Origin: Lysobacter sp. MMG2
Lineage (GTDB): Bacteria > Pseudomonadota > Gammaproteobacteria > Xanthomonadales > Xanthomonadaceae
DNA: 64,000 nt
Assembly (NCBI RefSeq): GCF_016735495.2
Contig: NZ_JAERQY020000005.1
Location: 1 to 64,000 of the forward strand
Direction of reading: 5' to 3'
Shown: one piece after another, positions 25,258 to 35,256 of the stretch
How the letters are laid out: every line of letters begins with the position of its first letter
Numbering within the stretch: the first letter of the stretch is position 1
Position numbers and translations under genes: made by a program
The notes under the pieces: generated by a model
Databases searched by the model: none
Told to the model about the DNA's origin: nothing
Seen by the model: the letters and a program-made list of their open reading frames with translations, nothing else

Positions 25258-27666
25258 TCATCCCATGATGCGCAACGGCACGGCGGCGAGGATCTCCCGC
25301 AACGCTTGAATCGTTGCAGGTTTGACCAGGTGATGGTCGAACCCTGCCTCCAGTGCGCGATTGCGATCCTCTTCCTGGCCGAATCCAGTCAAGGCGACAA
25401 GCAGTGGCCTGCGACTTGCGCCGGTGCGGAGACGACGCGCGACTTCGTAACCATCCATGCCGGGCATCGCGATGTCGATGAAAGCGATCTCTGGCCCGAA
25501 GGCATCGTACGCCTCCAACGCTGCCGCGCCGTCATACGCGATATGCAGGTGCTGTCCAAGCGATTCGAGCATCATCGCCAGAGTGTCGGCCGACGATGTC
25601 AAATCGTCGACGACCAAGACGCGATGCGACGGGAGCGGGAGTGCTCCTGCGAGCGGCTGCGCCACTTCGGCATGCGAGGTCGCGTCGGAAATCGCGGGCA
25701 GGCGCACCTCGAACTCGCTGCCGAAGCCCAGGCCTTCGCTGCGCGCCTTTATGCTGCCGCCGTGCAGTTCGACGAGGCTCTTGACCAGCGTCAGGCCGAT
25801 GCCCAGCCCACCATGCGCACGCCCAAGCGACTGATCCACCTGCGCGAACATCTCGAATACTTCCGTGAGCATGTCCGTCGGAATGCCCAACCCGCTGTCG
25901 CGAATCGTCACGATCGCCGCATCGCGTTCCTGCCTTGCGACAATGTGGATCTCGCCGCCCGGCGCGGTGTACTTGGCCGCGTTGTGCAGCAGGTTTCCGA
26001 AGACCTGTACGAGCCGGCCAATGTCCGCCTCAACGTACACCGGCTCCACGGGCAGGTCGACAACGAGTCGGTGTGCGTTGGAATCGATGAACGGCTTGAG
26101 TGCCTCGACGGCCTCCTGGACCGCAAGCGACAAGTCAAGCCGCTCCCGCCGCAAGTCGATGCGGCCGCGCGTGATTCGCGATACATCAAGCAGGTCGTCG
26201 ATGAGCCGCGCCATCTGCCGGACCTGTCGCTCCATCATCCCGCGTAGCCGGCCGGCTTCCTCGGCCTTGCCCTCGACGTGCGGCCAGACCTGCAGTGCGT
26301 TGGAGATCGGCGTCAGCGGATTGCGCAGTTCATGCGCGAGCGTCGCGAGGAATTGGTCCTTGCGACGGCTGGCTTCCTCGACAGCCTCTTCCGCGCGACG
26401 GCGCGCATCGATGTCGAACACCACGCCCACCATGCCCGCGTACTCACCGGTTTCCGAGTACCACGGTCGGCCCAGGTCCACCGCCCATCGGTAGGAGCCG
26501 TCGGCGGTGCGAAGGCGGTATTCGGTCTGGAACTGCTGGCGCTTTTGGTTTGCCTCGAGGAACGCGTTGCGCGCATGCTCCTGGTCGTCCGGATGCGTCG
26601 CTGTGGTCCACCCCAAGCCCAGCGCCTGGGCTTCCGTCTGGCCGGTCAGCTCGTACCACTGGCTGGACAGGAAGGTGCAATGGCCGTTTGGATCGGTCAG
26701 CCAGAGCGCGGCCGGCGATGCGTTCGCCATCAGGCGGAAGCGCGCTTCATCCTCGCGCAGAACTTCCTCGGCCATGCGTCGCTCGGTAATGTCGGCGACG
26801 GTACCTGCATAGCTCGTCAACACGCGGGACGCGCCGCTCCCCTCGAAGCTGGGAATGCCGCGTGCCTCCAGCCAGCGGGTGGCACCATCCGGACGACGGA
26901 TGCGGTACTCGATCGCGTAAGGTTCCGGCTCGGACGACCTGATCGCGGCCTCGGCTGCGGCCCGCAGTCGAGGGGCGTCTTCCTCATACACGAGATGACG
27001 GATCTCATCGACGTGACGCGGCGACGATGCGTCCAGTCCATAGATCTGCCCATAACGCTCGTCGTGCGTGACGGCGCCGGTCGCGGTGTCGTACTGCCAC
27101 CATCCCAGCTGGGCGGCGTCGAGCGCTAGCTGGCGCTGCTCGGCCAGGGACGCGAGCCGCTGCGTCTGCGCTTCGCGCGCGGCTTCCAGCAGCACACCGT
27201 GCGTGGTCTCGGTACACACGCAATACATGCCGGCGATTCGGCCGTCGTCGCCGGTGACCGGCGAGTAGGAGAACGTGAACCAGGTCTGCTCGTCGTAGCC
27301 CTTGCGGCTCATCAGCAACGGCATGTTCTCGACGTAGCTGGCCTCGCCCTGCAGCGCACGGTGCGCCAACGGCCCCACCTCGCTCCAGATCTCCGACCAG
27401 ATCTCCTCGAACGGCCGCCCCAGTGAGGACGGATGCTTCGCGCCGAGGATCTCCGCGTAAGGATCGTTGTACACGAAGCCCAGCTGCGGTCCCCAGGCGA
27501 CGAACATGGGGAACTTGGACCACAGCAGGAGGCTGACAACGCTGCGCAGCGATTGCGGCCACTGCGCCGGCGGGCCGAGAGGCGAGCCGCTCCAGTCGTG
27601 GCTGCGCATCATCGAAGCCACCTTGCCCGGCGCATCAAGGAACTCAAGGTTGGCGCTCGCTGGCAT
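25258..27666 (-). CDS. Hybrid sensor histidine kinase (PAS-PAS-PAS-HisKA-HATPase-REC)
   Basis: An 802-aa cytosolic kinase from ATG 27666. Three PAS-type sensor domains occupy residues ~10-420. HisKA follows at ~440 ([13 protein letters not shown], phospho-His), then HATPase_c with N box (HNAAKYTAPGG) and G boxes (DSGLGIPTD, HGGLGIGLTLV), and a C-terminal receiver domain (FIDIAMPGMDGYEVARR, phospho-Asp). It has no transmembrane segments, so it senses a cytosolic signal. Its output partner is not obvious and phosphotransfer to a separate Hpt protein is likely. An open frame extends 900 bp further upstream, but it is antisense to the TspO-like gene and was discarded. Confidence 0.85.
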   Translation of the reverse strand: MPASANLEFLDAPGKVASMMRSHDWSGSPLGPPAQWPQSLRSVVSLLLWSKFPMFVAWGPQLGFVYNDPYAEILGAKHPSSLGRPFEEIWSEIWSEVGPLAHRALQGEASYVENMPLLMSRKGYDEQTWFTFSYSPVTGDDGRIAGMYCVCTETTHGVLLEAAREAQTQRLASLAEQRQLALDAAQLGWWQYDTATGAVTHDERYGQIYGLDASSPRHVDEIRHLVYEEDAPRLRAAAEAAIRSSEPEPYAIEYRIRRPDGATRWLEARGIPSFEGSGASRVLTSYAGTVADITERRMAEEVLREDEARFRLMANASPAALWLTDPNGHCTFLSSQWYELTGQTEAQALGLGWTTATHPDDQEHARNAFLEANQKRQQFQTEYRLRTADGSYRWAVDLGRPWYSETGEYAGMVGVVFDIDARRRAEEAVEEASRRKDQFLATLAHELRNPLTPISNALQVWPHVEGKAEEAGRLRGMMERQVRQMARLIDDLLDVSRITRGRIDLRRERLDLSLAVQEAVEALKPFIDSNAHRLVVDLPVEPVYVEADIGRLVQVFGNLLHNAAKYTAPGGEIHIVARQERDAAIVTIRDSGLGIPTDMLTEVFEMFAQVDQSLGRAHGGLGIGLTLVKSLVELHGGSIKARSEGLGFGSEFEVRLPAISDATSHAEVAQPLAGALPLPSHRVLVVDDLTSSADTLAMMLESLGQHLHIAYDGAAALEAYDAFGPEIAFIDIAMPGMDGYEVARRLRTGASRRPLLVALTGFGQEEDRNRALEAGFDHHLVKPATIQALREILAAVPLRIMG

Positions 27667-27993
27667 GATCGGGCACGGCTCGAGGGAAGGCGGCGAGTAT
27701 CGCAGAAGGTCTGCAGGTATCGCGTCAGCGTCAGCTTCCTCGTCGCTCCCAACCCGCTGCGACGGCGCCGGCGCGAGGTAGATAGCGATCTCACGCGTTT
27801 GCGCCCCTAATCCTGGCGCGATTGGTGCCCGATGAGACGACGTAGTGAATGCCGCCGCGCCGGTCGAGGGAGTCCGCCCGGCACGGCAGCCGGCCCTCGC
27901 AGGGTGCGGGCCGGACACCAACTGGATGGCGCCGACAATACGATCGACCGCGACGAATGGCGGCGTCCAGCGAAGGACCAACAGGCCGGCCTG

Positions 27994-28004
27994 CGTAGTT
28001 CTAC
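27994..28004 (+). promoter_or_regulatory. CGTAGTTCTAC motif upstream of the TspO-like gene
   Basis: An 11-bp near-palindrome (CGTAGTTCTAC) lies 83 bp before the ATG at 28087. The reverse complement matches GTACAACTACG at 32075-32085 and GTACAACTAC at 39464-39473 with one mismatch. It is a candidate response-regulator site. Confidence 0.35.
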
Positions 28005-28086
28005 TGACGTCCGACCAGTGCTGCGACGCATGCGCGAGACGCGGGCGATGCGGTTCCATCGTTGCGTTCTCGAATGGAGCACGCCC

Positions 28087-28845
28087 ATGCGATACCTCGC
28101 CCTGCTGAGCGCGCTGTCGATGCCGGCCATCGCGTTCCTCACGATGCGCGACGCGTTCGGGCCCGATACCGGCGCCGTTTCGGACCGCTACCCCACCCTC
28201 TTGTCCGCCGCTGGCTACGCCTTCGGGATCTGGGGGCTGATCTTCCTGCTCGACATCGCATACGCCGGCTGGCGGTTCTTCCGCCGCTCGCATCCGCAGC
28301 GCGACCGTGTGGTGCCAATGGCGACGGCCGGGTTCGTGCTCACGGCGGCGTGGATGCCAGTGTTCTCGATGGGCTGGTTCGTCGCGGCATGGGCCATCAT
28401 CATCGCCGCGCTGGTGTGCCTGCTGTACTGCGCGACAACGCTCTCGCAACCGGCCCGCACATGGCCGGGAGAGACGGTCTTCGCGTGGCTGCCCCTCTCG
28501 CTTCATGCGGGCTGGCTTTCGCTGGCGGTGTTCCTCAACACAGCGCAGCTGATCGTCGCGCACCAATGGTTGTCCACCGCCGTGCAGCTCCCGTGGAGCA
28601 TCGCGCTGCTGGGCGGCGCGGCGACCCTGCTGCTGCTCGCCAATCTGGCAATGCGCGGAAATATCCCCTACGTGGCGGCCGCGGTGTGGGGCCTGGTCGC
28701 GCTGTACGTGAAGCAGTCCGGCGCGTCAATAGATGGCGCTAGCACCACGGGGATCGCGGCACTCATCCTCGCGTTGGCGCTGGCCGTGCAAAGCGCGTGG
28801 CTCCACTGGAATCGCGACGCGCCGGAGATCGGCGAGGCGGCATGA
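28087..28845 (+). CDS. TspO/MBR-like integral membrane protein
   Basis: A 252-aa polytopic membrane protein with about seven hydrophobic segments. The GYAFGIWGLIFLLDIAYAGW segment and Trp-rich helices resemble the tryptophan-rich sensory (TspO/MBR) superfamily, although it is longer than the ~160-aa TspO. A GGAG site precedes ATG 28087. TspO proteins bind tetrapyrroles and affect stress and redox regulation; whether this one does is unknown. It converges with the MASE1 kinase gene, leaving 20 bp between the stops. Confidence 0.6.
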   Translation: MRYLALLSALSMPAIAFLTMRDAFGPDTGAVSDRYPTLLSAAGYAFGIWGLIFLLDIAYAGWRFFRRSHPQRDRVVPMATAGFVLTAAWMPVFSMGWFVAAWAIIIAALVCLLYCATTLSQPARTWPGETVFAWLPLSLHAGWLSLAVFLNTAQLIVAHQWLSTAVQLPWSIALLGGAATLLLLANLAMRGNIPYVAAAVWGLVALYVKQSGASIDGASTTGIAALILALALAVQSAWLHWNRDAPEIGEAA

Positions 28846-28865
28846 CGATGCGCTTGCGTGACCCG

Positions 28866-30452
28866 CTAACCCCAGGTGTCGTCGCGCTGGTTCGCCTGCG
28901 AAGCGACGCCCGCCACTCGCGCGATGACTCGCGTTCCACCGTGCAAGCCACTCACCAGCCGAAGCTCGCCGCCGATTTCGCGAGCACGCTCGCGCATGCT
29001 GAGCAGACCCAGTCCGCGCGGCGCATCGTGCCGATGATCTTCAAGCCCGACGCCGTCGTCGCCGATCTCAAGCTGGATGTCGGACCCCACACGTTGGAGA
29101 CGCACGGTGACCTGACTGGCGTGGGCATGCTTCTCGACGTTGCGCAGCGACTCCTGCGCGATGCGGTACAGCGCGGTGGAGACTTCGAGCGGGAGGTCGG
29201 GCAACTCGTCCAGTTCTGCATGCACGCGCAGCTCGGCCGGTTGCGCTTCGCAGAGCGAACGCAGCGCCATCGTCAGGCCCGTGTACCGCAGCAGGCTGGG
29301 GTGCAGCTCGTGCGAAAGGCGGCGTACGTCTTCGGACACGTCGGTCACGGCCGCCTGCAGTTCGCCGAGCAACTCGCGTTCGGCCGCCCCCTGCGTGTTC
29401 TGGCGGGCGATGCTCAGTCGAATCGCGATGGAGGCGATGGACTGGTTGATGCCGTCGTGCAGGTCGCGCGCGATGCGGCTTCGCTCGTCCTCCTGGGCGC
29501 GCATCAGCTGCACCGTCATCGACTGCAGCCGCTGGTGCGCGTGCTGCAGCGCCTGCGTGCGCGTAGCGCGCTGCTCGACGACTACGGTCATGTAGAGCAG
29601 CGCTACGGTGAGCGAGGCGGTCCACAGCTGAACGGCGATCGTGGTCGTGGCCAGGTCGTCGCGGATGAAAGGCCCTACTCCGGCGACGCTGAAGTGCATG
29701 GCCAGCAGGCCCACGGCGAGCATCGCCAGCGAGGCGCCGACGGCGCGGAAGCTCACCATGGCCCAGATCAGGAATGGCACCGGTGCGACCACCAGCGCCG
29801 GCTGGAGACGTTGCATGGGCAAGTGCCACGTCCACAGCAGGCACAAGATCACCAGCAGCCCCGCGCCGACAGCGAGGCTGGTGCCATTGGCTTCCAGCGG
29901 CACCGCGTTGCGCCGACGCATCGCGGTCCACACGACGGCTGGTACGAGCATCAGGTTGCCAAGACTCTGCGCGAGCGTGACGTTGGGCCAATCCGACAGG
30001 TACGGTTCCAGTACGTTGCCGCGGATCGCGATGGCGATCCACGCAGCGCTGAGCATCGGGAGCGCGAGTCCGCCGAGCACCACGAAGGCGGTAAGCAGGC
30101 GGAAGTCCTCCAGCGGAGATTGCAGGCGGCTGCGCAGCGATTCCAGCGCCATCGCGACCGCCGGAGTGAGTACCAGCGAGCCCAGCATCGCGACCGTGAC
30201 CGCCAGCGGTGGAACGCCCAGGACGCCGAATGCCGCTGCCTCGCCGACGGCCGTGCCGAGCAGGCAGGCCCACCAGCGCCGGCGTGGCTGCAGCAACAGC
30301 GCGCCCAGAAGGACCGCGCCCGGAAACCACACCATATGACTGCGCGGGTTCGGCATCCAGAGCAGCATCGACGCCCACTGCGAGCACGCCACCGACACCG
30401 CCACGATGCCGGCGACGGCGAAAGGATGGCCGGTCGCGCGGTGCATGCTCAT
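28866..30452 (-). CDS. MASE1-type membrane sensor histidine kinase (NarL/HisKA_3 class)
   Basis: About 528 aa from ATG 30452, which has AGGAGG 5 nt upstream. Residues ~5-290 form eight or so membrane helices of the MASE1 type (TGHPFAVAGIVAVSVACSQW...). HisKA_3 dimerisation follows with the phospho-His in ERSRIARDLHDGINQS, then a HATPase_c domain (IAQESLRNVEKHA, GDDGVGLEDH, GLLSMRERA). It is transcribed divergently from the LuxR-type response regulator 77 bp away, its obvious partner. Confidence 0.85.
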   Translation of the reverse strand: MSMHRATGHPFAVAGIVAVSVACSQWASMLLWMPNPRSHMVWFPGAVLLGALLLQPRRRWWACLLGTAVGEAAAFGVLGVPPLAVTVAMLGSLVLTPAVAMALESLRSRLQSPLEDFRLLTAFVVLGGLALPMLSAAWIAIAIRGNVLEPYLSDWPNVTLAQSLGNLMLVPAVVWTAMRRRNAVPLEANGTSLAVGAGLLVILCLLWTWHLPMQRLQPALVVAPVPFLIWAMVSFRAVGASLAMLAVGLLAMHFSVAGVGPFIRDDLATTTIAVQLWTASLTVALLYMTVVVEQRATRTQALQHAHQRLQSMTVQLMRAQEDERSRIARDLHDGINQSIASIAIRLSIARQNTQGAAERELLGELQAAVTDVSEDVRRLSHELHPSLLRYTGLTMALRSLCEAQPAELRVHAELDELPDLPLEVSTALYRIAQESLRNVEKHAHASQVTVRLQRVGSDIQLEIGDDGVGLEDHRHDAPRGLGLLSMRERAREIGGELRLVSGLHGGTRVIARVAGVASQANQRDDTWG

Positions 30453-30529
30453 GATGACCTCCTGCAACTTTCCAGCCCGTCAGTGGAGTACCCTCGCCAC
30501 GGAGGCACCCTCCTCCGCCGCAGGTCACG

Positions 30530-31195
30530 ATGATGCCCGAGATGCCCGCTGATCGACCACGCGTCGTGCTTGCCGACGACCACCGCCTGGTGGCCGAAGG
30601 GCTCCAGCGCCTGCTGGAAGACGAGTGCGAACTGGTGGCGTGCGTGTCCAGCGGCACCGCACTCCTGGACGCCGTTCATCTGTACGCGCCTGACCTGGTG
30701 GTAACCGACCTCAGCATGCCCGATCGCAACGGCCTCAGCGTCATGCGCGAACTGCGCGCGACCGGCGTGGAGGTGCCGTTCGTATTCTTGACCATGCACG
30801 CCGAGCCCACGCTCGCGGAGCAGGCCCTGCGCGCCGGTGCATCGGCCTACGTGTTGAAGAGTTCCGCCGGCGAGGAACTGCTCCGGGCGATCCACGCGGT
30901 GCGTGGGGGCCGCACCTACATCACCCCGACGCTGGGTGCGCACGTGATCGCCGCACCCGGTCGAGGCCAGAAACAGGAGCTCACCGACAAGCAGATGCAG
31001 GTGCTGCAACTGGTGTCGGCCGGCCTGCGGTCCAAGCAGATCGCCGCCGAACTCGGCGTGTCCGTGCGAACGGTCGAGTCGCACAAGTACGCGATCATGC
31101 AGGCGCTCGACGTGCACAGTACGCTGGAGCTGGTGCGCAAGGCCGATGAATACGGCCTCACGCCTGGGCTTCGCACGACGCGCCCCATCCCCTAG
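30530..31195 (+). CDS. LuxR/NarL-family response regulator
   Basis: A 221-aa protein. The receiver domain (residues 10-125) has the acidic pocket (VVLADDHRL), the phospho-Asp in LVVTDLSMPDRNG and the Lys in AYVLKSSAG. The C-terminal LuxR helix-turn-helix (LTDKQMQVLQLVSAGLRSKQ ... VSVRTVESHK) binds DNA. It is divergent from the MASE1 kinase, so the two form a two-component system. Its stop overlaps that of the convergent outer-membrane protein gene within a CTAG palindrome. Candidate targets are promoters with the CGTAGTT(C/G)TAC motif. Confidence 0.88.
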   Translation: MMPEMPADRPRVVLADDHRLVAEGLQRLLEDECELVACVSSGTALLDAVHLYAPDLVVTDLSMPDRNGLSVMRELRATGVEVPFVFLTMHAEPTLAEQALRAGASAYVLKSSAGEELLRAIHAVRGGRTYITPTLGAHVIAAPGRGQKQELTDKQMQVLQLVSAGLRSKQIAAELGVSVRTVESHKYAIMQALDVHSTLELVRKADEYGLTPGLRTTRPIP

Positions 31196-31974
31196 AAGTC
31201 CCACCGCACCGCCAGCGTCACCGGAACGGAAATGCGCCGGCCCGTGTCGTTGATGCGGGACAGGCCCAGCGGTCCGATCGCGCTGTCGTCTCCTTCCAGG
31301 TCGTCGACGTAGCGCACGCCAGTTTCGGCGATGAAACTGGCGTGTTCGGAAAGCGGAACGTTTACGCCGACATCCAGCCCCGCACTGAGGGCCCATTTCT
31401 TCTCGTAGAACGGCGCGTTGGGGATCAGAATATCGGCTGCGGGGATCTGGAAGGTCGCATCAATGTCGTCCGTCTCCGTGCCGCCCAGGCGCGCGGCCAC
31501 GTACGGACGGGCAAAACCGGGATCCATGAAGAACCAGCGCACACCCACTTCCGCGCTCCACGCCTGGTAGGACGAGAACCGGCCATACACCGGTAGTGCG
31601 ACATCGAGGGCGGGCACGTAGGCCTCGCCGACCTGCACGTTCCCCGCCGACGCGTGCGTCTCCCGCAGTTCGCCGAATACTTCCATGCGGTCGCTCATGC
31701 CCCATGCCATGCGCAGCCCGTACGTGGAGGCCATGTCGTAGACGCGTTCGTGCGTGCGCGAGCCGATGCGCAACTGCGCGTCGACGCCTGCCAGCGCCGG
31801 GTTGAGCGGCCCGAGATCGGGAACGTCGACCGTCGCACCGTCGTGCACGTCGCCGCTGACAGGGACATCGCCGCCGCCGAGCAGTGTGAGCGAGAACCGG
31901 CCGGGTTGGGGACCGGCGGCATGCGCCGATGTACAGGCCAGAAATGCGATCGCCGCAATCGTCATCGTTTTCAT
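31192..31974 (-). CDS. Outer-membrane beta-barrel protein
   Basis: About 260 aa with a Sec signal peptide (KTMTIAAIAFLACTSAHA). Alternating strands rich in Gly and aromatic residues follow, ending in VTLAVRWDF with the terminal Phe typical of BAM-assembled barrels. The preferred ATG at 31974 has GGAG 6 nt upstream. The function is unknown; it could be a porin or lipid-binding barrel. It is transcribed away from the desaturase operon, and the GTACAACTACG motif lies between them. Confidence 0.6.
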   Translation of the reverse strand: MKTMTIAAIAFLACTSAHAAGPQPGRFSLTLLGGGDVPVSGDVHDGATVDVPDLGPLNPALAGVDAQLRIGSRTHERVYDMASTYGLRMAWGMSDRMEVFGELRETHASAGNVQVGEAYVPALDVALPVYGRFSSYQAWSAEVGVRWFFMDPGFARPYVAARLGGTETDDIDATFQIPAADILIPNAPFYEKKWALSAGLDVGVNVPLSEHASFIAETGVRYVDDLEGDDSAIGPLGLSRINDTGRRISVPVTLAVRWDF

Positions 31975-32074
31975 GAGCATCTCCGTAGAAGGATCGTCGT
32001 GGACACGATGCGGCCACCATGCATGCGTTGCCGCGTCAGCTCGACGTTAGCGCCGGCGCCGCCGCATGCCTTCG

Positions 32075-32085
32075 GTACAACTACG
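32075..32085 (+). promoter_or_regulatory. GTACAACTACG motif between the barrel gene and the desaturase operon
   Basis: The motif lies 121 bp before the desaturase start (32206) and about 100 bp before the divergent barrel gene start. It shares 10 nt exactly with 39464-39473 and is the one-mismatch reverse complement of 27994-28004. Confidence 0.4.
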
Positions 32086-32205
32086 CAACTTCGCGCGGTC
32101 AGCGCCGGTACTTCCTGAAAAGGACCGCCGGTCTACGCAAATCTACGGATGTGGCCGACGGGCCCTGCGTGCCATAAAGCGTCCCGGATCCTTCGTGGCG
32201 ACCCG

Positions 32206-33156
32206 ATGCCTGCTCCGTCTCCCCTGCCCTGGCGCTTCCACGTGCTCGCCTCGGTTCGCCGATGGTTCGACGCCGGCGCGACGCACGTGCCCGACGAGAT
32301 CGACGATTTCGACAGGCTCGACCTCGTGCGCGTCGTACCTTTCGTCGCGATGCACCTGGCCTGCCTCGGCGTGTTCTGGGTCGGCGTGTCGGCCACGGCG
32401 GTCGTCGTCGCGGCGGTGCTGTACGCGGTGCGGATGTTCGCAATCACCGCGTTCTACCACCGCTATTTCTCGCATCGCACTTTTCACGCGTCGCGCCCGG
32501 TGCAGTTCGCCTTCGCGTTGATAGGCGCCTCCTGCGTGCAGCGCGGCCCGCTCTGGTGGGCGGCTCATCATCGCCACCACCACGCGCATGCCGATTCGCC
32601 GCAGGACCTTCATTCCCCCCGCGTCCACGGGTTCTGGCGCAGCCACGTCGGCTGGTTCCTCACCCGACGCGCGTTCGCCACGGACCTCTCGCGCGTGCCG
32701 GATCTCGCTCGCTACGCGGAACTTCGGTGGCTGGACCGTTACGACATCGTCATTCCCGTAGCGCTTGCGTCGGCGCTCTACGGCCTGGGCGCGTTCCTGC
32801 AGCACGCCGCGCCGTCTCTCGAAACCAGCGGCATGCAACTGGTCGTCTGGGGATTCTTCGTTTCCACCATAGTGCTGTTCCATGTGGCGGTGACGATCAA
32901 TTCGCTGGCGCACCGCTTCGGCAGCCGACGCTTCGAGACGCGCGACGACAGCCGCAACAACGCGTGGCTGGCGCTGCTCACCTTCGGCGAGGGTTGGCAC
33001 AACAACCACCACTTCTTCCCGGGGACGGCGCGACAGGGCTTCCGCTGGTGGGAGATCGACCTGACCTGGTACGGCCTGAAGTTGCTGGCCTGGGTCGGTC
33101 TCGTGCGCGACCTCAAGCCCGTGCCGGCCTGGGTCTGGGCGCGGGCGAGGCACTGA
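32206..33156 (+). CDS. Fatty-acid (acyl-CoA type) desaturase
   Basis: A 316-aa membrane-bound di-iron desaturase from ATG 32206. The three histidine boxes are present: HRYFSH (~95), HHRHHH (~130) and HNNHH (~265), with paired hydrophobic helices between them. It would introduce a double bond, probably delta-9, into a saturated acyl chain. It is the first gene of the lipid-modification run; the FAD gene starts 1 nt after its stop. The double bond it makes is the substrate needed by the cyclopropane-synthase-like methyltransferases downstream. A longer start (32149) lacks support. Confidence 0.88.
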   Translation: MPAPSPLPWRFHVLASVRRWFDAGATHVPDEIDDFDRLDLVRVVPFVAMHLACLGVFWVGVSATAVVVAAVLYAVRMFAITAFYHRYFSHRTFHASRPVQFAFALIGASCVQRGPLWWAAHHRHHHAHADSPQDLHSPRVHGFWRSHVGWFLTRRAFATDLSRVPDLARYAELRWLDRYDIVIPVALASALYGLGAFLQHAAPSLETSGMQLVVWGFFVSTIVLFHVAVTINSLAHRFGSRRFETRDDSRNNAWLALLTFGEGWHNNHHFFPGTARQGFRWWEIDLTWYGLKLLAWVGLVRDLKPVPAWVWARARH

Positions 33157-33157
33157 G

Positions 33158-34468
33158 ATGCGGATCGCGATCATCGGCTCGGGCATCTCGGGACTCGGCG
33201 CGGCGTGGCTGCTGTCGCGCGAGCACGAAGTCGTGCTGTTCGAAGCGAACGACTATCTCGGCGGACACACGCACACGCACGAGGTGGACGTGGACGGCGT
33301 AGCGCTGGCGGTGGATACCGGCTTCATCGTGCACAACCCCGTCCACTATCCCCTGCTCACACGGCTGTTCCGCGAACTGGACGTGCCCACGCAGGACACC
33401 ACCATGAGCTTCTCGGTGCACAACGAACGCACCGGCCTGGTATACAACGCCAACTCGCTCGACGCACTGTTCTGCCAGCGGCGGAACCTGATGTCGCCGC
33501 GGTTCCTTCGCATGCTGGCCGACCTGTGGCGCTTCTACCGAATCGCGCCGCGACTGCTCGCCGGCACCGATCCCGGCCCCACGCTGGGCGATTACCTGCT
33601 CGCTCAGGGCTTCGGCGAGGCGTTCCGCGACGATCACCTGGTTCCCATGGCTTCCGCGCTGTGGTCGGCGCCCGCCGATCAGATCCTGCACTTTCCCGCT
33701 CGGCACCTGGTGCAGTTCATGGCGAACCACCAGATGCTGCAGGCCGTCGGGCGGTCGCAGTGGAAGGTCGTGCGCGGAGGCTCGCGGCGCTACGTGGACG
33801 CGCTTGCCAAACGGTGGTCGGCGTCCGTGCGACTCGCCGCTCCGGTGCAGGCCGTCCGAAGGCTGCAGAATGGCATCGCGCTGACGACCGCCGAGGGAGA
33901 GGAGACCTTCGACCAGGTGGTGCTGGCGTGCCACAGCGACCAGGCGCTTTCGCTCCTGTCCGACGCGGACGAACGTGAGCGCGAGGTGCTCGGCGCAATC
34001 GCCTACCAGACCAACGACGTCGTCCTCCACACCGACGAACGACTGCTCCCTCGCAACCGCAAGGCATGGGCAGCGTGGAACGCTCACGTCGGCGCCGACG
34101 TGGCGCAGGCGTGCACCGTGAGCTACTGCATGAACCTGCTGCAAGGTTTGCCGTTAACGACGCCAGTGGTGGTGACGCTCAATCGCAGCGATGCCATCGA
34201 TCCGCGTCGCATCCTCAAGCGCGTGCGTTACCACCATCCGGTCTTCACGACCGAAGCGGTCGCCGCGCAGGCGCGCCGACACGAGATACAGGGCCGTCGC
34301 GGCACCTGGTTTGCAGGCGCGTACTGGGGATGGGGATTCCACGAGGACGGGCTTCGCAGCGCCGTCGAGGTCGCCCGCTCGCTCGGGGTCGCGTGGCCGG
34401 AGATCGCGCCGGAACCGCGCTCGATCGACAACGCGACGCCCGGCAATCTCGCGTGGGGCCGCGCATGA
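33158..34468 (+). CDS. FAD-dependent amine-oxidase-like oxidoreductase
   Basis: A 436-aa flavoprotein with an N-terminal Rossmann dinucleotide-binding motif ([17 protein letters not shown], then [10 protein letters not shown]) and the C-terminal FAD signature ([21 protein letters not shown]). It belongs to the group that is regularly next to DUF1365 and cyclopropane synthase genes in proteobacteria. It likely oxidises or desaturates a lipid chain during modification, but the reaction is not established. Its TGA overlaps the next start (ATGA at 34465). Confidence 0.8.
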   Translation: MRIAIIGSGISGLGAAWLLSREHEVVLFEANDYLGGHTHTHEVDVDGVALAVDTGFIVHNPVHYPLLTRLFRELDVPTQDTTMSFSVHNERTGLVYNANSLDALFCQRRNLMSPRFLRMLADLWRFYRIAPRLLAGTDPGPTLGDYLLAQGFGEAFRDDHLVPMASALWSAPADQILHFPARHLVQFMANHQMLQAVGRSQWKVVRGGSRRYVDALAKRWSASVRLAAPVQAVRRLQNGIALTTAEGEETFDQVVLACHSDQALSLLSDADEREREVLGAIAYQTNDVVLHTDERLLPRNRKAWAAWNAHVGADVAQACTVSYCMNLLQGLPLTTPVVVTLNRSDAIDPRRILKRVRYHHPVFTTEAVAAQARRHEIQGRRGTWFAGAYWGWGFHEDGLRSAVEVARSLGVAWPEIAPEPRSIDNATPGNLAWGRA

Positions 34469-35256
34469 GCGACGGCGGCGAACGCATGCGGCCGCGCAGC
34501 AGCGCACTGTACGAAGGTACGGTGCGGCACCGCCGTTTCGCGCCGCGTCGGCATGCTTTCCAGTACCGGATGGCGCAGCTATTCCTCGATCTGGACGAAG
34601 TGGAAGCGATCCTGGATGCGCATCCGCTCTGGTCCACGCGCGGCCGCAACCTCGGCGAATTCCGCCGCAGCGATTACCTCGGCCCCGTCGAGGTGCCGCT
34701 CGCACAGGCGGTGCGCCAACGCATCGCGACAGTCACCGGTTCATCGTCCATCGGGCCGATCCGCTTGCTTACCCACGCCCGCTATTGCGGTCACGTGTTC
34801 AACCCGGTGAGCTTCTACTACTGCTACGGAGCCGACCACAGGACGCTGGAACATGTCGTGGCCGAGATCACGAATACACCATGGGGCGAACGGCACGCCT
34901 ACGTGCTGCCGGTCGTGGCCGCGGAGCCACGCGGACGCGCATTCCACTGGCAGTTCGACAAGACCTTCCACGTCTCGCCGTTCATGCCGATGCGACGCCG
35001 CTACGCTTGGACGTTCACGCCGCCCGGCGACACCCTGAATGTGCACATGAACGTGTACGACGACCAGCGGCGCGAGTTCGACGCCACGCTGTCGCTGGAG
35101 CGCCGCCCGCTCGATGCGGCCGCGCTGTCGCGCGTACTGTGGCGATATCCCGCGATGACGCTGCAGATCGTCGGTGCCATCCACTGGCAGGCGCTGAAGC
35201 TCTGGCTCAAGCGCATTCCTTTCCACCCTCATCCCGGCGAGGGCACGGCACCATGA
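34465..35256 (+). CDS. DUF1365 family protein
   Basis: A 263-aa protein starting ATG 34465. The family hallmarks are [17 protein letters not shown] at the start, [18 protein letters not shown] near residue 110, and [11 protein letters not shown] near residue 175. The function is unknown, but the family co-occurs with the FAD oxidoreductase and cyclopropane synthase on both sides, which points to fatty-acid modification. The stop overlaps the next start (ATGA). Confidence 0.85.
   Translation: MSDGGERMRPRSSALYEGTVRHRRFAPRRHAFQYRMAQLFLDLDEVEAILDAHPLWSTRGRNLGEFRRSDYLGPVEVPLAQAVRQRIATVTGSSSIGPIRLLTHARYCGHVFNPVSFYYCYGADHRTLEHVVAEITNTPWGERHAYVLPVVAAEPRGRAFHWQFDKTFHVSPFMPMRRRYAWTFTPPGDTLNVHMNVYDDQRREFDATLSLERRPLDAAALSRVLWRYPAMTLQIVGAIHWQALKLWLKRIPFHPHPGEGTAP

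Noticed and set aside
27667-28566. 900-bp N-terminal extension of the hybrid kinase ORF
   Set aside because: It is antisense to the TspO-like gene and has no domain. PAS similarity begins right after ATG 27666.
28797-30533. A 578-aa plus-strand ORF
   Set aside because: It is the exact antisense of the MASE1 kinase gene, with His/Gln/Arg-rich composition typical of shadows.
34191-35252. N-terminal extension of the CFA-like gene (777-aa ORF)
   Set aside because: The added part is an Arg-rich shadow of the FAD oxidoreductase and DUF1365 genes. ATG 35253 overlaps the DUF1365 stop as in the rest of the operon.
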